From Neisseriales bacterium (GTDB taxonomy: Bacteria > Pseudomonadota > Gammaproteobacteria > Burkholderiales > UBA11063): a stretch of 16,132 nt of DNA. The stretch is taken from contig SSGY01000120.1 of assembly GCA_008017145.1 (NCBI GenBank), positions 1 to 16,132 on the forward strand, in the 5' to 3' direction. Shown here in pieces: positions 1 to 7,332 of the stretch. Every line of letters starts with the position of its first letter. Position 1 is the first letter of the stretch. A program made the position numbers and the translations under genes. The notes beneath the pieces are model-generated. The model was given only the letters and a program-made list of their open reading frames with translations. It searched no databases and was not told the DNA's origin.

Positions 1-819
1 ATTTTAGGACCTTTTGCGCCACCTGTGGTAGCCTTACTGGGGGTTACTGGAATCAGTTATGGTTCGATGTTAATTTATGCTTCAATTCCGATTGCTTTGG
101 TGACGATTGTTGTTACTTGGGTGATGGCATCACGTCTACAAGTACAGTATGCCCATGAAACTTTTCCGCATGATGCGACAGAGGAGCGTTTTGTACCGAC
201 TAAGCAGCAAAATACTGCAACGATCGTTTTTATTTTGGCGTTTATTGCTTGTGTTGCCTATGGTTTAATCTTTCAGGCTAAAACATCTTATGTTATTTTT
301 GTAATGTTGTTTTTATCAATCTTAACTGGGATAGTTGGTGGCTTACGAATAGGTAAGGTTTTTCATTTGTTGGTTGAAGGCATGAAGAAAAACTTCCATT
401 TATTCTTTATTTTCTTTTTGCTTGGTCCGATGTTGGATTTGGTGCAGAAAGCTGGAGGTTTTGCAGCATTGATGAAGTTATTTGTACCGCTTGAACATTT
501 TGGCGGTAAAATAGTCTTGTCTATCCTGATTGGAATTACCGGAGCTTTTGGGATGCCAGCTGCATCTGCTGCCGTAATTAAGATGCTGCATGAAATGTTT
601 TCACCTGTGGCGTTGGAAATGAATTTAAGTGTCATTACTTTTGCCTTTAGCATGCTGCTGGCTACGCGGATTACTAATTTTGCGATTCCTGGAGCAAATA
701 TGTTTGCCGCAATGGGCTTTGCAGAAAGCAACAATGTAAAAGCGATGATTAAAAATGGTTTGACGGTAACTGCGGTACAAATATTGTTTTTAGTAACATA
801 TAGTATAATTTGGCATTAA
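1..819 (+). CDS. Membrane transporter, GntP/IT-superfamily-like (5' partial)
   Basis: The reading frame is open from base 1 (ILGPFAPPVVALL...), so the gene starts outside the window; the GTG at 25 is not a convincing start because the frame continues through it with hydrophobic, transporter-like sequence. About 272 C-terminal residues are visible. They hold around seven to eight hydrophobic segments, a short polar loop (about residues 50-75) and a conserved-looking small-residue stretch, GAFGMPAASAAVIKML, of the kind found in re-entrant loops of ion and organic-anion permeases. This suggests a secondary transporter resembling GntP or other ion-transporter superfamily members in the inner membrane. 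The substrate cannot be told. The gene ends 35 bp before the Ntn-hydrolase and may share its transcript. The transporter call is solid, the family is a guess. Confidence 0.6.
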   Translation: MLGPFAPPVVALLGVTGISYGSMLIYASIPIALVTIVVTWVMASRLQVQYAHETFPHDATEERFVPTKQQNTATIVFILAFIACVAYGLIFQAKTSYVIFVMLFLSILTGIVGGLRIGKVFHLLVEGMKKNFHLFFIFFLLGPMLDLVQKAGGFAALMKLFVPLEHFGGKIVLSILIGITGAFGMPAASAAVIKMLHEMFSPVALEMNLSVITFAFSMLLATRITNFAIPGANMFAAMGFAESNNVKAMIKNGLTVTAVQILFLVTYSIIWH

Positions 820-854
820 AATACTGCGAGTATCTCTTTTAGGTGGTGTAACTT

Positions 855-1733
855 ATGAAAAAATTAGCTTTATTATTAACGTGTGGTATTGCCACCAGTT
901 TTGCATGCACGACGTTTGCTACTTTTAATGGCGCTGATGATACACTCTTGATGGCGAAAAATCGGGATAATAATCCTGATCGCCAAGTGATCGAAGTGGT
1001 TGCAGAAAAAGGTAAATTGAAATACCTTGCGCTCTCACGGCAAGATGTGCCAGACTTTGTCTCAGCAGGGATCAATGAGAAAAATTTAGCAGTGTTTAAT
1101 GAAGTGACTATTGAATATTCAGCTTTAGCCAAAGGTGGAATTGCCGATGATTTTAGTAAAGATATATTGCAAAATTATACTAATGCTAAGGATGTGATTC
1201 CTGATTTACCCAAATTAATTGCTAAATTCCCTGATCCAGTATTTTATCAAGTTGCCGATGCTAAAAATATCTTATCAATTGAAGTTGCGCCCAATCATAA
1301 ATTTAGCTATAAACTAGTTGACCGTGGGGTATATGCCCATACGAATAATTATCAAGATGAGAAATTAATCAAAAATTATCCTTATACTGAAGCTGAAAAA
1401 GCCCGCTTACTTGCTAGCACCACACGCTTAAACCGTGCACGTTATTTAGTTGCAGGAGAGTCAGCAACCAGCTTACAGGCAATGCAGAATATTGCTCTAG
1501 ATCGAGCTGCTGGAACTGATGATAGTATTTTCCGCTTTGGTAACTTGCAAAATTACCGTAGTTCAAAGAGTTTGGCCTTTTTTGGTGTGAAGATTGACAA
1601 AGCAGGGCAAAATCCTGGGGAATTTAGTGCTAACTTATATTATGTAGGCGAGAAATATAATTATGTCTTAAATCAGCAGTTTTGGGATAAATATACCCAA
1701 ACATACACGATAGTTTCTGCAACAGGCAAATAG
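855..1733 (+). CDS. Exported Ntn-hydrolase, C45/choloylglycine-hydrolase type
   Basis: A 292-aa protein that probably cleaves a linear amide bond (acyl-amide, penicillin V-like or bile-salt-like substrates) in the periplasm. The N-terminus is a signal peptide: MKK, a hydrophobic core, then SFA before Cys18. Cys18 begins CTTF, the nucleophile motif of linear-amide C-N hydrolases, and is followed by NRD at 36-38, the usual position of the active-site Arg/Asp. HTNNYQD at 162-168 matches the HTNH-type motif of acyl-CoA:6-aminopenicillanate acyltransferase relatives. Signal cleavage after Ala17 would free Cys18 as the new N-terminus, which is what Ntn catalysis needs. The start is supported by AGGTGG at 840-845. 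The stop TAG spans the edge of the hairpin element at 1732, so the C-terminus may have been altered by insertion; many relatives are somewhat longer. The substrate is unknown. Confidence 0.72.
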   Translation: MKKLALLLTCGIATSFACTTFATFNGADDTLLMAKNRDNNPDRQVIEVVAEKGKLKYLALSRQDVPDFVSAGINEKNLAVFNEVTIEYSALAKGGIADDFSKDILQNYTNAKDVIPDLPKLIAKFPDPVFYQVADAKNILSIEVAPNHKFSYKLVDRGVYAHTNNYQDEKLIKNYPYTEAEKARLLASTTRLNRARYLVAGESATSLQAMQNIALDRAAGTDDSIFRFGNLQNYRSSKSLAFFGVKIDKAGQNPGEFSANLYYVGEKYNYVLNQQFWDKYTQTYTIVSATGK

Positions 1734-1875
1734 ACCTCTTGCATAATCGGCTTCTTTTATCCTTATGCGTTGTCATAAAGTCTTTTCCGGTGCTCGTGTA
1801 CTTACGTGTACACTCCGCTCCTCAAAGTCTTTATTCCTAGCCTAAGAATAAAATAATTGCTTATGCAAAAGGTCT
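1732..1875. mobile_element. MITE-like hairpin element with 15-bp terminal inverted repeats
   Basis: The ends AGACCTCTTGCATAA (1732-1746) and TTATGCAAAAGGTCT (1861-1875) are inverted repeats with one mismatch. Complementarity continues inward in register: 1754-1768 pairs with 1840-1854 (12 of 15) and 1775-1785 pairs with 1824-1834 (10 of 11). At the centre GTGTAC (1796-1801) faces GTACAC (1808-1813). The whole 144 bp can therefore fold as one long imperfect hairpin and has no coding capacity. Such structure is typical of non-autonomous transposable elements; the AGACCT-TGCA ends resemble those of some IS5-type elements from memory, which is not proof. No clear target-site duplication is seen. 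The right end lies 5 bp before the ansA ribosome binding site. Confidence 0.6.
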
Positions 1876-1880
1876 CTCAT

Positions 1881-1889
1881 AAGGGTGAG
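1881..1889 (+). promoter_or_regulatory. Ribosome binding site deciding the ansA start
   Basis: AAGGGTGAG precedes the ATG at 1893 and lies just outside the right terminal repeat of the hairpin element. It selects this ATG over the upstream in-frame TTG (1857) and the ATG at 1863. Confidence 0.7.
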
Positions 1890-1892
1890 AAG

Positions 1893-2891
1893 ATGCGTAA
1901 AATTTTGATTATCTATACTGGTGGTACAATTGGAATGGATTACACTCCCAGTGGTTTGCAACCCGTGGCTGGGCTATTTAAGTCACAGATTGCAACGCTA
2001 GATCCAGTTAAAGATGTAATAGTTGATTTACTTGAATATGAGCAGTTAATTGACTCTTCAGATATTCGAATTGAACACTGGCAACGAATTATACAGGACA
2101 TTTCAGATAATTATGATCAGTATAACGGATTTGTGATTATTCATGGCACTGACACCATGGCTTATACTGCGAGTGTCCTAGCCTTTGCTTTGCGCGGTCT
2201 GGATAAGCCAGTGGTATTGACAGGGTCACAATTGCCATTGGTGCATCGTAGGAGTGATGGTTGGAGTAATCTGATTGATGCACTCTTCGCTGCCAGTCGT
2301 GATGATTTGCATGAGGTTGCGATTGCTTTCAATAATAAACTGCTCCGTGGTTGTCGCGCGCAGAAAGTCAGCACTTATCGCTTTTTTGGTTTTGATTCGG
2401 TAGATGAGGAACCTTTGGCAGAGTTTGGGATTCAAATCAACTGGTTTAACAAACGCTGGCTTAAAGCAACTCGCTTTAGTTTTGCCCCTGTGATTCCGCA
2501 AAATGCTAAAATTCTTGATCTGAGTCTGCGTCCGGGATTTACTACCGATTTTATTGCGGATACGCTAAACAATACTGAGCTCGATGCGGTGGTGTTACAG
2601 ACCTACGGTAGCGGTAATATTCCAATGGGTAATCTAAAACTGGTTGATGCGCTTAAAAATGCAGTTGCACGTGGGGTTATCATCGTCAATATAACACAGG
2701 TAAACGAAGGGCGAGTTTCTAATGATTACGCGAGTAGCTGTTTACATGATTTAGGAATTGTAAGTGGTTGTGATATGACTATTGAAGCTGCATTGGCAAA
2801 ATTAATGGTGCTGATGTCGAGCAAAATGAGTAAAGAGACAATTAAAAGTGCGATGAGTGAAAATTTAGTTGGTGAGTTAACTGCAGGGTAA
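1893..2891 (+). CDS. ansA: L-asparaginase type I, cytoplasmic
   Basis: Hydrolyses L-asparagine to aspartate and ammonia in the cytoplasm. The 332-aa length is close to E. coli AnsA (338), there is no signal peptide, and both family signatures are present: TGGTIG at 9-14 with the nucleophilic Thr12, and HGTDTM at 84-89 with the second Thr/Asp pair (Thr86, Asp87). The catalytic lysine is probably Lys158 in RGCRAQKVS. The ATG at 1893 is preferred because AAGGG (1881-1885) sits at proper spacing; the frame is open further up to a TTG at 1857, but those 12 codons lie mostly inside the hairpin element. No terminator is obvious downstream. Confidence 0.93.
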   Translation: MRKILIIYTGGTIGMDYTPSGLQPVAGLFKSQIATLDPVKDVIVDLLEYEQLIDSSDIRIEHWQRIIQDISDNYDQYNGFVIIHGTDTMAYTASVLAFALRGLDKPVVLTGSQLPLVHRRSDGWSNLIDALFAASRDDLHEVAIAFNNKLLRGCRAQKVSTYRFFGFDSVDEEPLAEFGIQINWFNKRWLKATRFSFAPVIPQNAKILDLSLRPGFTTDFIADTLNNTELDAVVLQTYGSGNIPMGNLKLVDALKNAVARGVIIVNITQVNEGRVSNDYASSCLHDLGIVSGCDMTIEAALAKLMVLMSSKMSKETIKSAMSENLVGELTAG

Positions 2892-3043
2892 TCTTTACAG
2901 CATATTGTGGTAGTTTATGAGTGAGTAGTTTAGATCATGATTGGAATACAAAGTGCAGCACAAAATAAACATCTATATAGATAAAATTTTCAATGTGTTA
3001 GGGGGCTTAAGGTTTGTTTTTGAGAGTATGGGATTGTTGGAGA

Positions 3044-3120
3044 TGGCGCCTCAAGTAGGAATCGAACCTACGACCTGCGGATTAACAGTCCGTCGCTCTA
3101 ACCGTCTGAGCTATTGAGGC
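3044..3120 (-). tRNA. tRNA-Asn (anticodon GTT)
   Basis: On the minus strand the sequence folds as a cloverleaf: acceptor GCCTCAA/TTGAGGC, D-arm GCTC...GAGC, anticodon loop CTGTTAA with GTT (plus-strand positions 3084-3086), T-arm GTAGG-TTCGATT-CCTAC, discriminator G and an encoded CCA at 3044-3046. The uppermost anticodon-stem pair appears to be an A-C mismatch (27-43). The other stems pair fully. It stands alone, between ansA and maf. Confidence 0.95.
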
Positions 3121-3141
3121 TTTGTTTTATTCAAGAACGGT

Positions 3142-3171
3142 ATTATACGTTGGGAACACTAGCGTTGTCAA
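3142..3171 (-). promoter_or_regulatory. Sigma70 promoter of tRNA-Asn
   Basis: Reading the minus strand, a perfect -35 TTGACA (3171-3166) is followed by an 18-bp spacer and a perfect -10 TATAAT (3147-3142), 21 bp before the tRNA 5' end. A/T-rich DNA just upstream of the -35 could act as an UP element. A double-consensus promoter fits a stable-RNA gene. Confidence 0.85.
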
Positions 3172-3211
3172 ATATTATTTCACAAAAAAATCTTAAATAA
3201 AGAATATAAAT

Positions 3212-3811
3212 ATGGTTAATAAAAGTATATCAAAAATTTATCTGGCTTCAAAAAGTCCAAGGCGGGCTGAACTTTTAACTCAAATGGGTATAAACTTTGA
3301 AATTTTGTCATTTGATATCCCAGAAATAGTTGCAGATGGGGAGAGCCCTTTTGATTATTCGCAGCGGATTTGTCGGGAAAAAGCTGAAGCTGGCTGGCAA
3401 TATATGTTAGATAGAGAATTGCCGATACTCCCGATCTTAACTGCGGATACTGAGGTGATTTATCAAGGACAGGTGCTGGGTAAACCAGTTGATTATGGCG
3501 ATGCCTTTCGGATGTGGCGGATGTTTGCTGGAGATTGTAATTTGGTTATTACCTCAGTCACTTTAAAATATGATGATTTTGAGAAAACTGTAACTAGCCA
3601 AAGCTGGGTCCATTTTGATCAGTTAAGTGATGAAGAAATCCATAGCTATTTGGCAACTGGGGATTATAAGGATAAATCCGGTGCTTATGGTATCCAAAGT
3701 TTAGCTGGGCAATATATCCAAAAAATTGACGGTTGTTTTTATGCAATTATGGGATTACCGCTCAATACTGTCCGTAATTTATTGCACGAGCTAAATAGCG
3801 ATGCTAAATAA
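3212..3811 (+). CDS. Maf-family nucleoside triphosphate pyrophosphatase (YhdE-like)
   Basis: Maf proteins hydrolyse non-canonical or excess nucleoside triphosphates (dTTP/UTP for the YhdE group) to monophosphate and pyrophosphate in the cytoplasm. The 199 residues carry the family pattern: LASKSPRR at 11-18, ADTEV at 78-82 with the likely catalytic Asp79, GKP at 90-92, KSGAYGIQ at 155-162 and the C-terminal GLPL at 181-184. Length is normal. The ribosome binding site is weak (A/T-rich leader), but the N-terminus matches the family, so the ATG at 3212 is kept. The gene overlaps the next one by 11 bp, implying co-translation with the RNase E/G-like protein, a pairing well known for maf in other proteobacteria. 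Confidence 0.9.
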   Translation: MVNKSISKIYLASKSPRRAELLTQMGINFEILSFDIPEIVADGESPFDYSQRICREKAEAGWQYMLDRELPILPILTADTEVIYQGQVLGKPVDYGDAFRMWRMFAGDCNLVITSVTLKYDDFEKTVTSQSWVHFDQLSDEEIHSYLATGDYKDKSGAYGIQSLAGQYIQKIDGCFYAIMGLPLNTVRNLLHELNSDAK

Positions 3812-4856
3812 AGTTATCATCTATCGCCAGGGTTCAGTTATTTACGGGTTTGGCTATATTAAAGATCAATTATGCTATGTCACGCAAGATCATGATGGGT
3901 TTGCCAGTGAGGCGGTATTTAATGCCAAGATAATCAAAATTAATCATGCAGAACACAGTGCATTTATTGAATATGCATCGGGTAAAACAGGGTTTGTTAA
4001 TTTGGCAAAAGGTGCTAAACTACAAGATGGTGCAAACCTGCTAGTGCAATTAACTTGGCTTGGTGATGAGAGTAAGCAGGCGAAATTTCGTACAAGTGTG
4101 CAGTTGGTCGGCAAGTATGCAGTTATCGCGTTGTCAGGTAGTGCTAGTGCAGATTGTTCGCGAGCTTCAGTCGCACAGCGTAAAACCTTATCTCAAGCGA
4201 TGCTGCACTATCCAGCGAAGTGGACTTTGCGCAGTAGTGTTAAGCAATTGAATGATATTGAGCCTGTTTTAGTTGAGGTCGAACGCATCGGGGCGCAGCT
4301 AACAAAGCTAACTACACTTAACACAGGCGATGAAATTATTGCTGGTGTGCCAAATTATTTAAAATTATTACGTTCATTGCCGCTAGCTCCAGAATGTTTG
4401 ATCATCAGTAATGATAAATTGGTTGATGAGCAGCTTTTAGACTTACAGGACTGTTGGTTACTCGATGCTATTGAATATAATCCGCGGCTTGATATGGAAA
4501 GTGAATTATCTGCCTATCGGGAGTTACTCGCGAGTAGCAGTTATAATTTGGCAAACGGGGCGAGCTTGGAAATACATTGCTTATCGGGAATTAACCTGAT
4601 TGATGTTAATAGTGATAAAGCTAAATTTAGCCGGAGTAAATTAAATTTTTTGGTGTTAGATACGATTTATCAACAAATTTGTTTACGTAATCTGCAGGGG
4701 ATTATTTTGCTGGATTTATTAAAAAATATGACGACTACGGAGCAAGAGCAAGTTATTGAATATCTTAAGAAACTATTTAAGCATGATATAACTAATACCA
4801 AAGTTTTAGGGTTTAGCCATAGTGGCTTATGCGAATTAATTCGGCAGAAATTTTAA
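3801..4856 (+). CDS. Short RNase E/G family protein without zinc-link
   Basis: A 351-aa relative of RNase G and the RNase E catalytic half, enzymes that cut single-stranded RNA endonucleolytically. The N-terminus is S1-like (GFVNLAKG near 64-71), followed by the LVQLT...AKFRTSVQLVGKY segment (81-106) that matches the family after the S1 domain. INLIDVN (264-270) holds the first catalytic Asp (268), and RNLQGIILLDLL (296-307) holds the second (Asp305). The protein stops at GLCELIRQK, equivalent to GLVEMTRKR in RNase G, just before the CPxCxG zinc-link. RNase G is about 490 aa, so the small domain is missing. There is no sign of frameshift and the stop is followed by an unrelated promoter, so this looks like a naturally short form such as the one linked to maf in alphaproteobacteria. 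It probably acts without the zinc-bridged tetramer. Confidence 0.82.
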   Translation: MLNKVIIYRQGSVIYGFGYIKDQLCYVTQDHDGFASEAVFNAKIIKINHAEHSAFIEYASGKTGFVNLAKGAKLQDGANLLVQLTWLGDESKQAKFRTSVQLVGKYAVIALSGSASADCSRASVAQRKTLSQAMLHYPAKWTLRSSVKQLNDIEPVLVEVERIGAQLTKLTTLNTGDEIIAGVPNYLKLLRSLPLAPECLIISNDKLVDEQLLDLQDCWLLDAIEYNPRLDMESELSAYRELLASSSYNLANGASLEIHCLSGINLIDVNSDKAKFSRSKLNFLVLDTIYQQICLRNLQGIILLDLLKNMTTTEQEQVIEYLKKLFKHDITNTKVLGFSHSGLCELIRQKF

Positions 4857-4871
4857 GGGATATAATTGGGG

Positions 4872-4901
4872 TTGAAATTTTAGACGGCTAGGGGTTATAA
4901 T
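4872..4901 (+). promoter_or_regulatory. Sigma70 promoter of the 175-aa gene
   Basis: TTGAAA (4872-4877), an 18-bp spacer and a perfect TATAAT (4896-4901) lie 33 bp before the ATG at 4935. The gene therefore has its own promoter and need not be read from the maf transcript. Confidence 0.7.
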
Positions 4902-4934
4902 TTTAATTCTGACATTTTATTAGAGAGTTTTATT

Positions 4935-5462
4935 ATGAAAAAAGAAATAATACTGGTAGATTCTGCGGGTAATAAAAAAATTACTTCAATCAGTAAGTAT
5001 GTTTTACATTTTAATAGTGGCGCAAATATTAGCATTGACCTTGACGATAAATGGACACCTGAAGGTATCGTTTGCAGAGCGTGGTATGGTGAGGACGAAT
5101 GGACACAGACTGCGGATGCCAGTTGTACATTAGTAATAGCTCCAACGTCTAGTAATATTGTTTGGATGAAGCCAATGGTACTAACTGGAACTTCTTTAGC
5201 TGATGTTAAAGTTAAATCTGCTTCAACTGGGTTGCCACAAATTTATTCCATTGTTGATGATCAGAAAGAGCTTCCGCTTTTAGATGTTAAGCAAATAAGA
5301 ATAAATGATAGAGAAACATCCTCAGTAATTGAGATTGTAATGCCACAAAATAATATTTCGCTTTTATTTCAAGAGTCAATTCAGATTATAACCAACAACT
5401 ATGGAATAGTTTGTGAACCTAAAGCGGCTAATTTATGGGTGTTTAAGTGTCTGGCTAAATAA
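4935..5462 (+). CDS. Hypothetical protein, 175 aa
   Basis: I do not recognise a family. The protein has no signal peptide or membrane segment, so it is likely cytoplasmic. It appears mostly beta-rich: alternating hydrophobic strands, for example YVLHFNSGANISIDL (22-36) and SSVIEIVMP (127-135). Cysteines fall at 47, 64 and around 159 and 171, and tryptophans are frequent in the first third (WTPEG, WYGEDEW, VWMKP). Coding character is normal for the window. AGAGAG upstream of the ATG gives a moderate ribosome binding site. It is monocistronic by its promoter and the hairpin behind it. Confidence 0.7.
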   Translation: MKKEIILVDSAGNKKITSISKYVLHFNSGANISIDLDDKWTPEGIVCRAWYGEDEWTQTADASCTLVIAPTSSNIVWMKPMVLTGTSLADVKVKSASTGLPQIYSIVDDQKELPLLDVKQIRINDRETSSVIEIVMPQNNISLLFQESIQIITNNYGIVCEPKAANLWVFKCLAK

Positions 5463-5496
5463 GTCGAGTAAGCAAGCTTTGCAATGCCAGAGTATT

Positions 5497-5523
5497 GGCT
5501 AGCTTGGATTGTATAAGCTAGCC
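5497..5523. terminator. Hairpin between convergent genes
   Basis: GGCTAGCTT (5497-5505) and AAGCTAGCC (5515-5523) form a perfect 9-bp stem with a 9-nt loop, placed between the 175-aa gene and the convergent Dabb gene. No real T-run follows on either strand, so it is at best a weak or factor-assisted terminator. Confidence 0.5.
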
Positions 5524-5542
5524 TGTCTGAATTTAGCTGAGT

Positions 5543-5860
5543 TTATTGATTCCATTCAAAATCAAATGATACGATTGAGTCAACCCCGTTAATCATTTTA
5601 GGTAAAACCTCTCGTTTAGAAAAAGCGATTCTTACTTCATCATCAATAAATAGATTGCGCGAATACTCATCGATGAAATCAGTTATTAAGGCATGAGTGT
5701 ATCCTTTGTTTCTACCTTCATGGCTATTATATTTGCCCCAACTATAGCTAATCCTGCCGGGTAGTCTTCCTGAAATTTGTTCTAATTCTGCATAGACCTT
5801 GCCAATTTCAACTTCACTATATTCTGCTTTGTAACCGTATAATACTATATGTCTAAACAT
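5543..5860 (-). CDS. Dabb (stress-responsive alpha/beta barrel) domain protein
   Basis: A 105-aa single-domain protein. MFRHIVLYGYK at the start, then ISGRLPGRISYSWGKYNS and KGYTHALITDFIDE, match the Dabb ferredoxin-like fold (PF07876), whose members dimerise into a small barrel; most are of unknown function, a few are cyclases. Start: the ATG at 5860 has GGAG nine bases before it, better than the in-frame TTG at 5875. It overlaps the end of the efflux-pump gene by 8 bp, so it is translated from the same message. The link to a pump is unusual and might mean joint handling of a small toxic molecule; that is inference only. Confidence 0.85.
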   Translation of the reverse strand: MFRHIVLYGYKAEYSEVEIGKVYAELEQISGRLPGRISYSWGKYNSHEGRNKGYTHALITDFIDEYSRNLFIDDEVRIAFSKREVLPKMINGVDSIVSFDFEWNQ

Positions 5861-7037
5861 TTTTCTTTGCTCCAATAAAACTAACTATAAACCAGGCTAA
5901 TACCCCTAAGAATAATAGAAATATAAACAGTGGTTTTTGTGTCTCAGTGGGTAAATGAGCAACCAGTGATGTGAATATAGAAGAAATACCAAACATCATG
6001 GTGCCGAGGAGTGCTGCAGCGCTGCCAGCCATTTGCGGAAAGATCGTCATTGCACCACCAGCGCCAATTGGAACAATAAATCCAACACCAAAGAGAACGA
6101 TGATTAATGGTAGTAGCACGGCTTGTATATCATAAAAAAAGAAAGCTACAACTAAGCCCAGTACGCTCGCAGCTATTTGTATAATTGCTCCAATCTTAAT
6201 CGTAAGCTTGGCGCCAAATTTAACTGCAACTACGCCACCGACAAATGATCCGCTTAAATATCCAGCCCCAGTACATAAAGTTAGCCATCCGTAATGAGAT
6301 GGGCTCACACCGAGGTTTTTAATCATAATAAATGGTAATACCGAGTTTAAGCATAAAATTGCAGCAAAACCTACACTTACGGCTAAAATATAACTCAGAT
6401 AATTAAGATTTGTTAGCGCGGTATAGTAGTTTTTTATTATTATGTCAGGATTAATGGCTTTTTTGTTTAAGTTTTGGTTGGTTTCGGGTAATTTATAAAG
6501 TTGCATTAAAATTAACCCAAATGAAAGAATAGATAATGTAATAAAGCAGGCTTGCCAGTTAAAATATGCCACTAAATATCCACCGCATAAAGGTGCAATT
6601 ATCGGAGTAATTCCAACAAAGATGCTGACATAACTTAATTTGCGGGTTAGTTCATTGCCGCTATAAATGTCTCGAATCAGCGCATAACCAACTGCATTAG
6701 CTGCTCCAATTCCAGCTCCTTCGATTAATCTACCGCAAAGTAATAGGCTAATGTTAGTTGCAAGAGATGCGATAATTGAACCGAGTAAAAATATTCCAAG
6801 ACCACTAATTAAAACTTTTTTACGTCCCCATGCATCAGACATTGGCCCGTAGAGTAACTGTGATAAACCAAATGTCAGTAAGTAACATGCCAGAGATATT
6901 TTTACCAAACTATTTGTAGTATTTAATTTGTGCGCGATGGTTACCAAAGCGGGTAAGTATAGTGTTGAGCCAGCATTGCCGATTGCAATAGCAATCACAA
7001 CCATGGTAAAGATGAAGTTTTTATTTCGTGTGTACAT
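5853..7037 (-). CDS. EmrD-like multidrug efflux MFS transporter (Bcr/CflA group)
   Basis: A 394-residue major facilitator protein with 12 hydrophobic segments, the same length as E. coli EmrD. The N-terminal half is closest: LYLPAL (26-31), YLLTFGLSQLLYGPMSD (52-68) and the MFS motif A GPMSDAWGRKK at 64-74; later RDIY, APLCGGYL and LPETNQ fit the drug:H+ antiporter family. It would export hydrophobic compounds across the inner membrane in exchange for protons. GAGGA lies about 11 bases before the ATG. Its last codons overlap the Dabb gene start. No regulator gene adjoins it. The substrate is unknown. Confidence 0.87.
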   Translation of the reverse strand: MYTRNKNFIFTMVVIAIAIGNAGSTLYLPALVTIAHKLNTTNSLVKISLACYLLTFGLSQLLYGPMSDAWGRKKVLISGLGIFLLGSIIASLATNISLLLCGRLIEGAGIGAANAVGYALIRDIYSGNELTRKLSYVSIFVGITPIIAPLCGGYLVAYFNWQACFITLSILSFGLILMQLYKLPETNQNLNKKAINPDIIIKNYYTALTNLNYLSYILAVSVGFAAILCLNSVLPFIMIKNLGVSPSHYGWLTLCTGAGYLSGSFVGGVVAVKFGAKLTIKIGAIIQIAASVLGLVVAFFFYDIQAVLLPLIIVLFGVGFIVPIGAGGAMTIFPQMAGSAAALLGTMMFGISSIFTSLVAHLPTETQKPLFIFLLFLGVLAWFIVSFIGAKKNV

Positions 7038-7302
7038 TTAATTCTATTTCCTCTGGTGAGATTATTGAAACGTATAAAATTATCTTTACTAGCTATAATG
7101 TACACTATTTTCTTTAGACGTGAGTTTGTATCTTTGCAAATTATGCTGATATTTTTTAGAGATGGGTAAGCCTGGTTTAATTTACAATTAATTCTTGCTG
7201 ATACTACACTTTGTTTAACATTATATTTCAGCAAATATGGCAAAAACAGAGCATAATATTGGCTTATATATGATACACAAAATATTGAGATTGACTAATG
7301 AT

Positions 7303-7323
7303 TTTGTAAAAATTTACTACAAA
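7303..7323. promoter_or_regulatory. Inverted repeat before the MBL-fold gene
   Basis: TTTGTA (7303-7308) and TACAAA (7318-7323) form a 6-9-6 inverted repeat with an inner GTAAA-AA-TTTAC pairing. It overlaps the ribosome binding site AAAGG (7321-7325) of the gene at 7333. It could be an operator or a chance product of A/T-rich DNA. Confidence 0.25.
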
Positions 7324-7332
7324 GGTTAAGCA

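Noticed and set aside
363..734. Minus-strand frame of 123 aa inside the transporter
   Set aside because: Shadow of the transporter gene; Lys/Ile/Ser-rich without any family pattern.
855..911. Lipoprotein signal for the hydrolase (Cys18)
   Set aside because: SFAC lacks the usual Leu at -3, and Cys18 fits the Ntn nucleophile better.
1857..1892. Upstream TTG start of ansA
   Set aside because: These codons lie mostly in the hairpin element and a better ribosome binding site precedes the ATG at 1893.
6995..7243. Minus-strand 82-aa open frame upstream of the efflux pump
   Set aside because: It overlaps the pump N-terminus in another frame, has no ribosome binding site and an unlikely composition.
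7291..7319. TTGACT with TTACTA as promoter of the MBL-fold gene
   Set aside because: The -10 is poor and would start transcription almost on the ribosome binding site.
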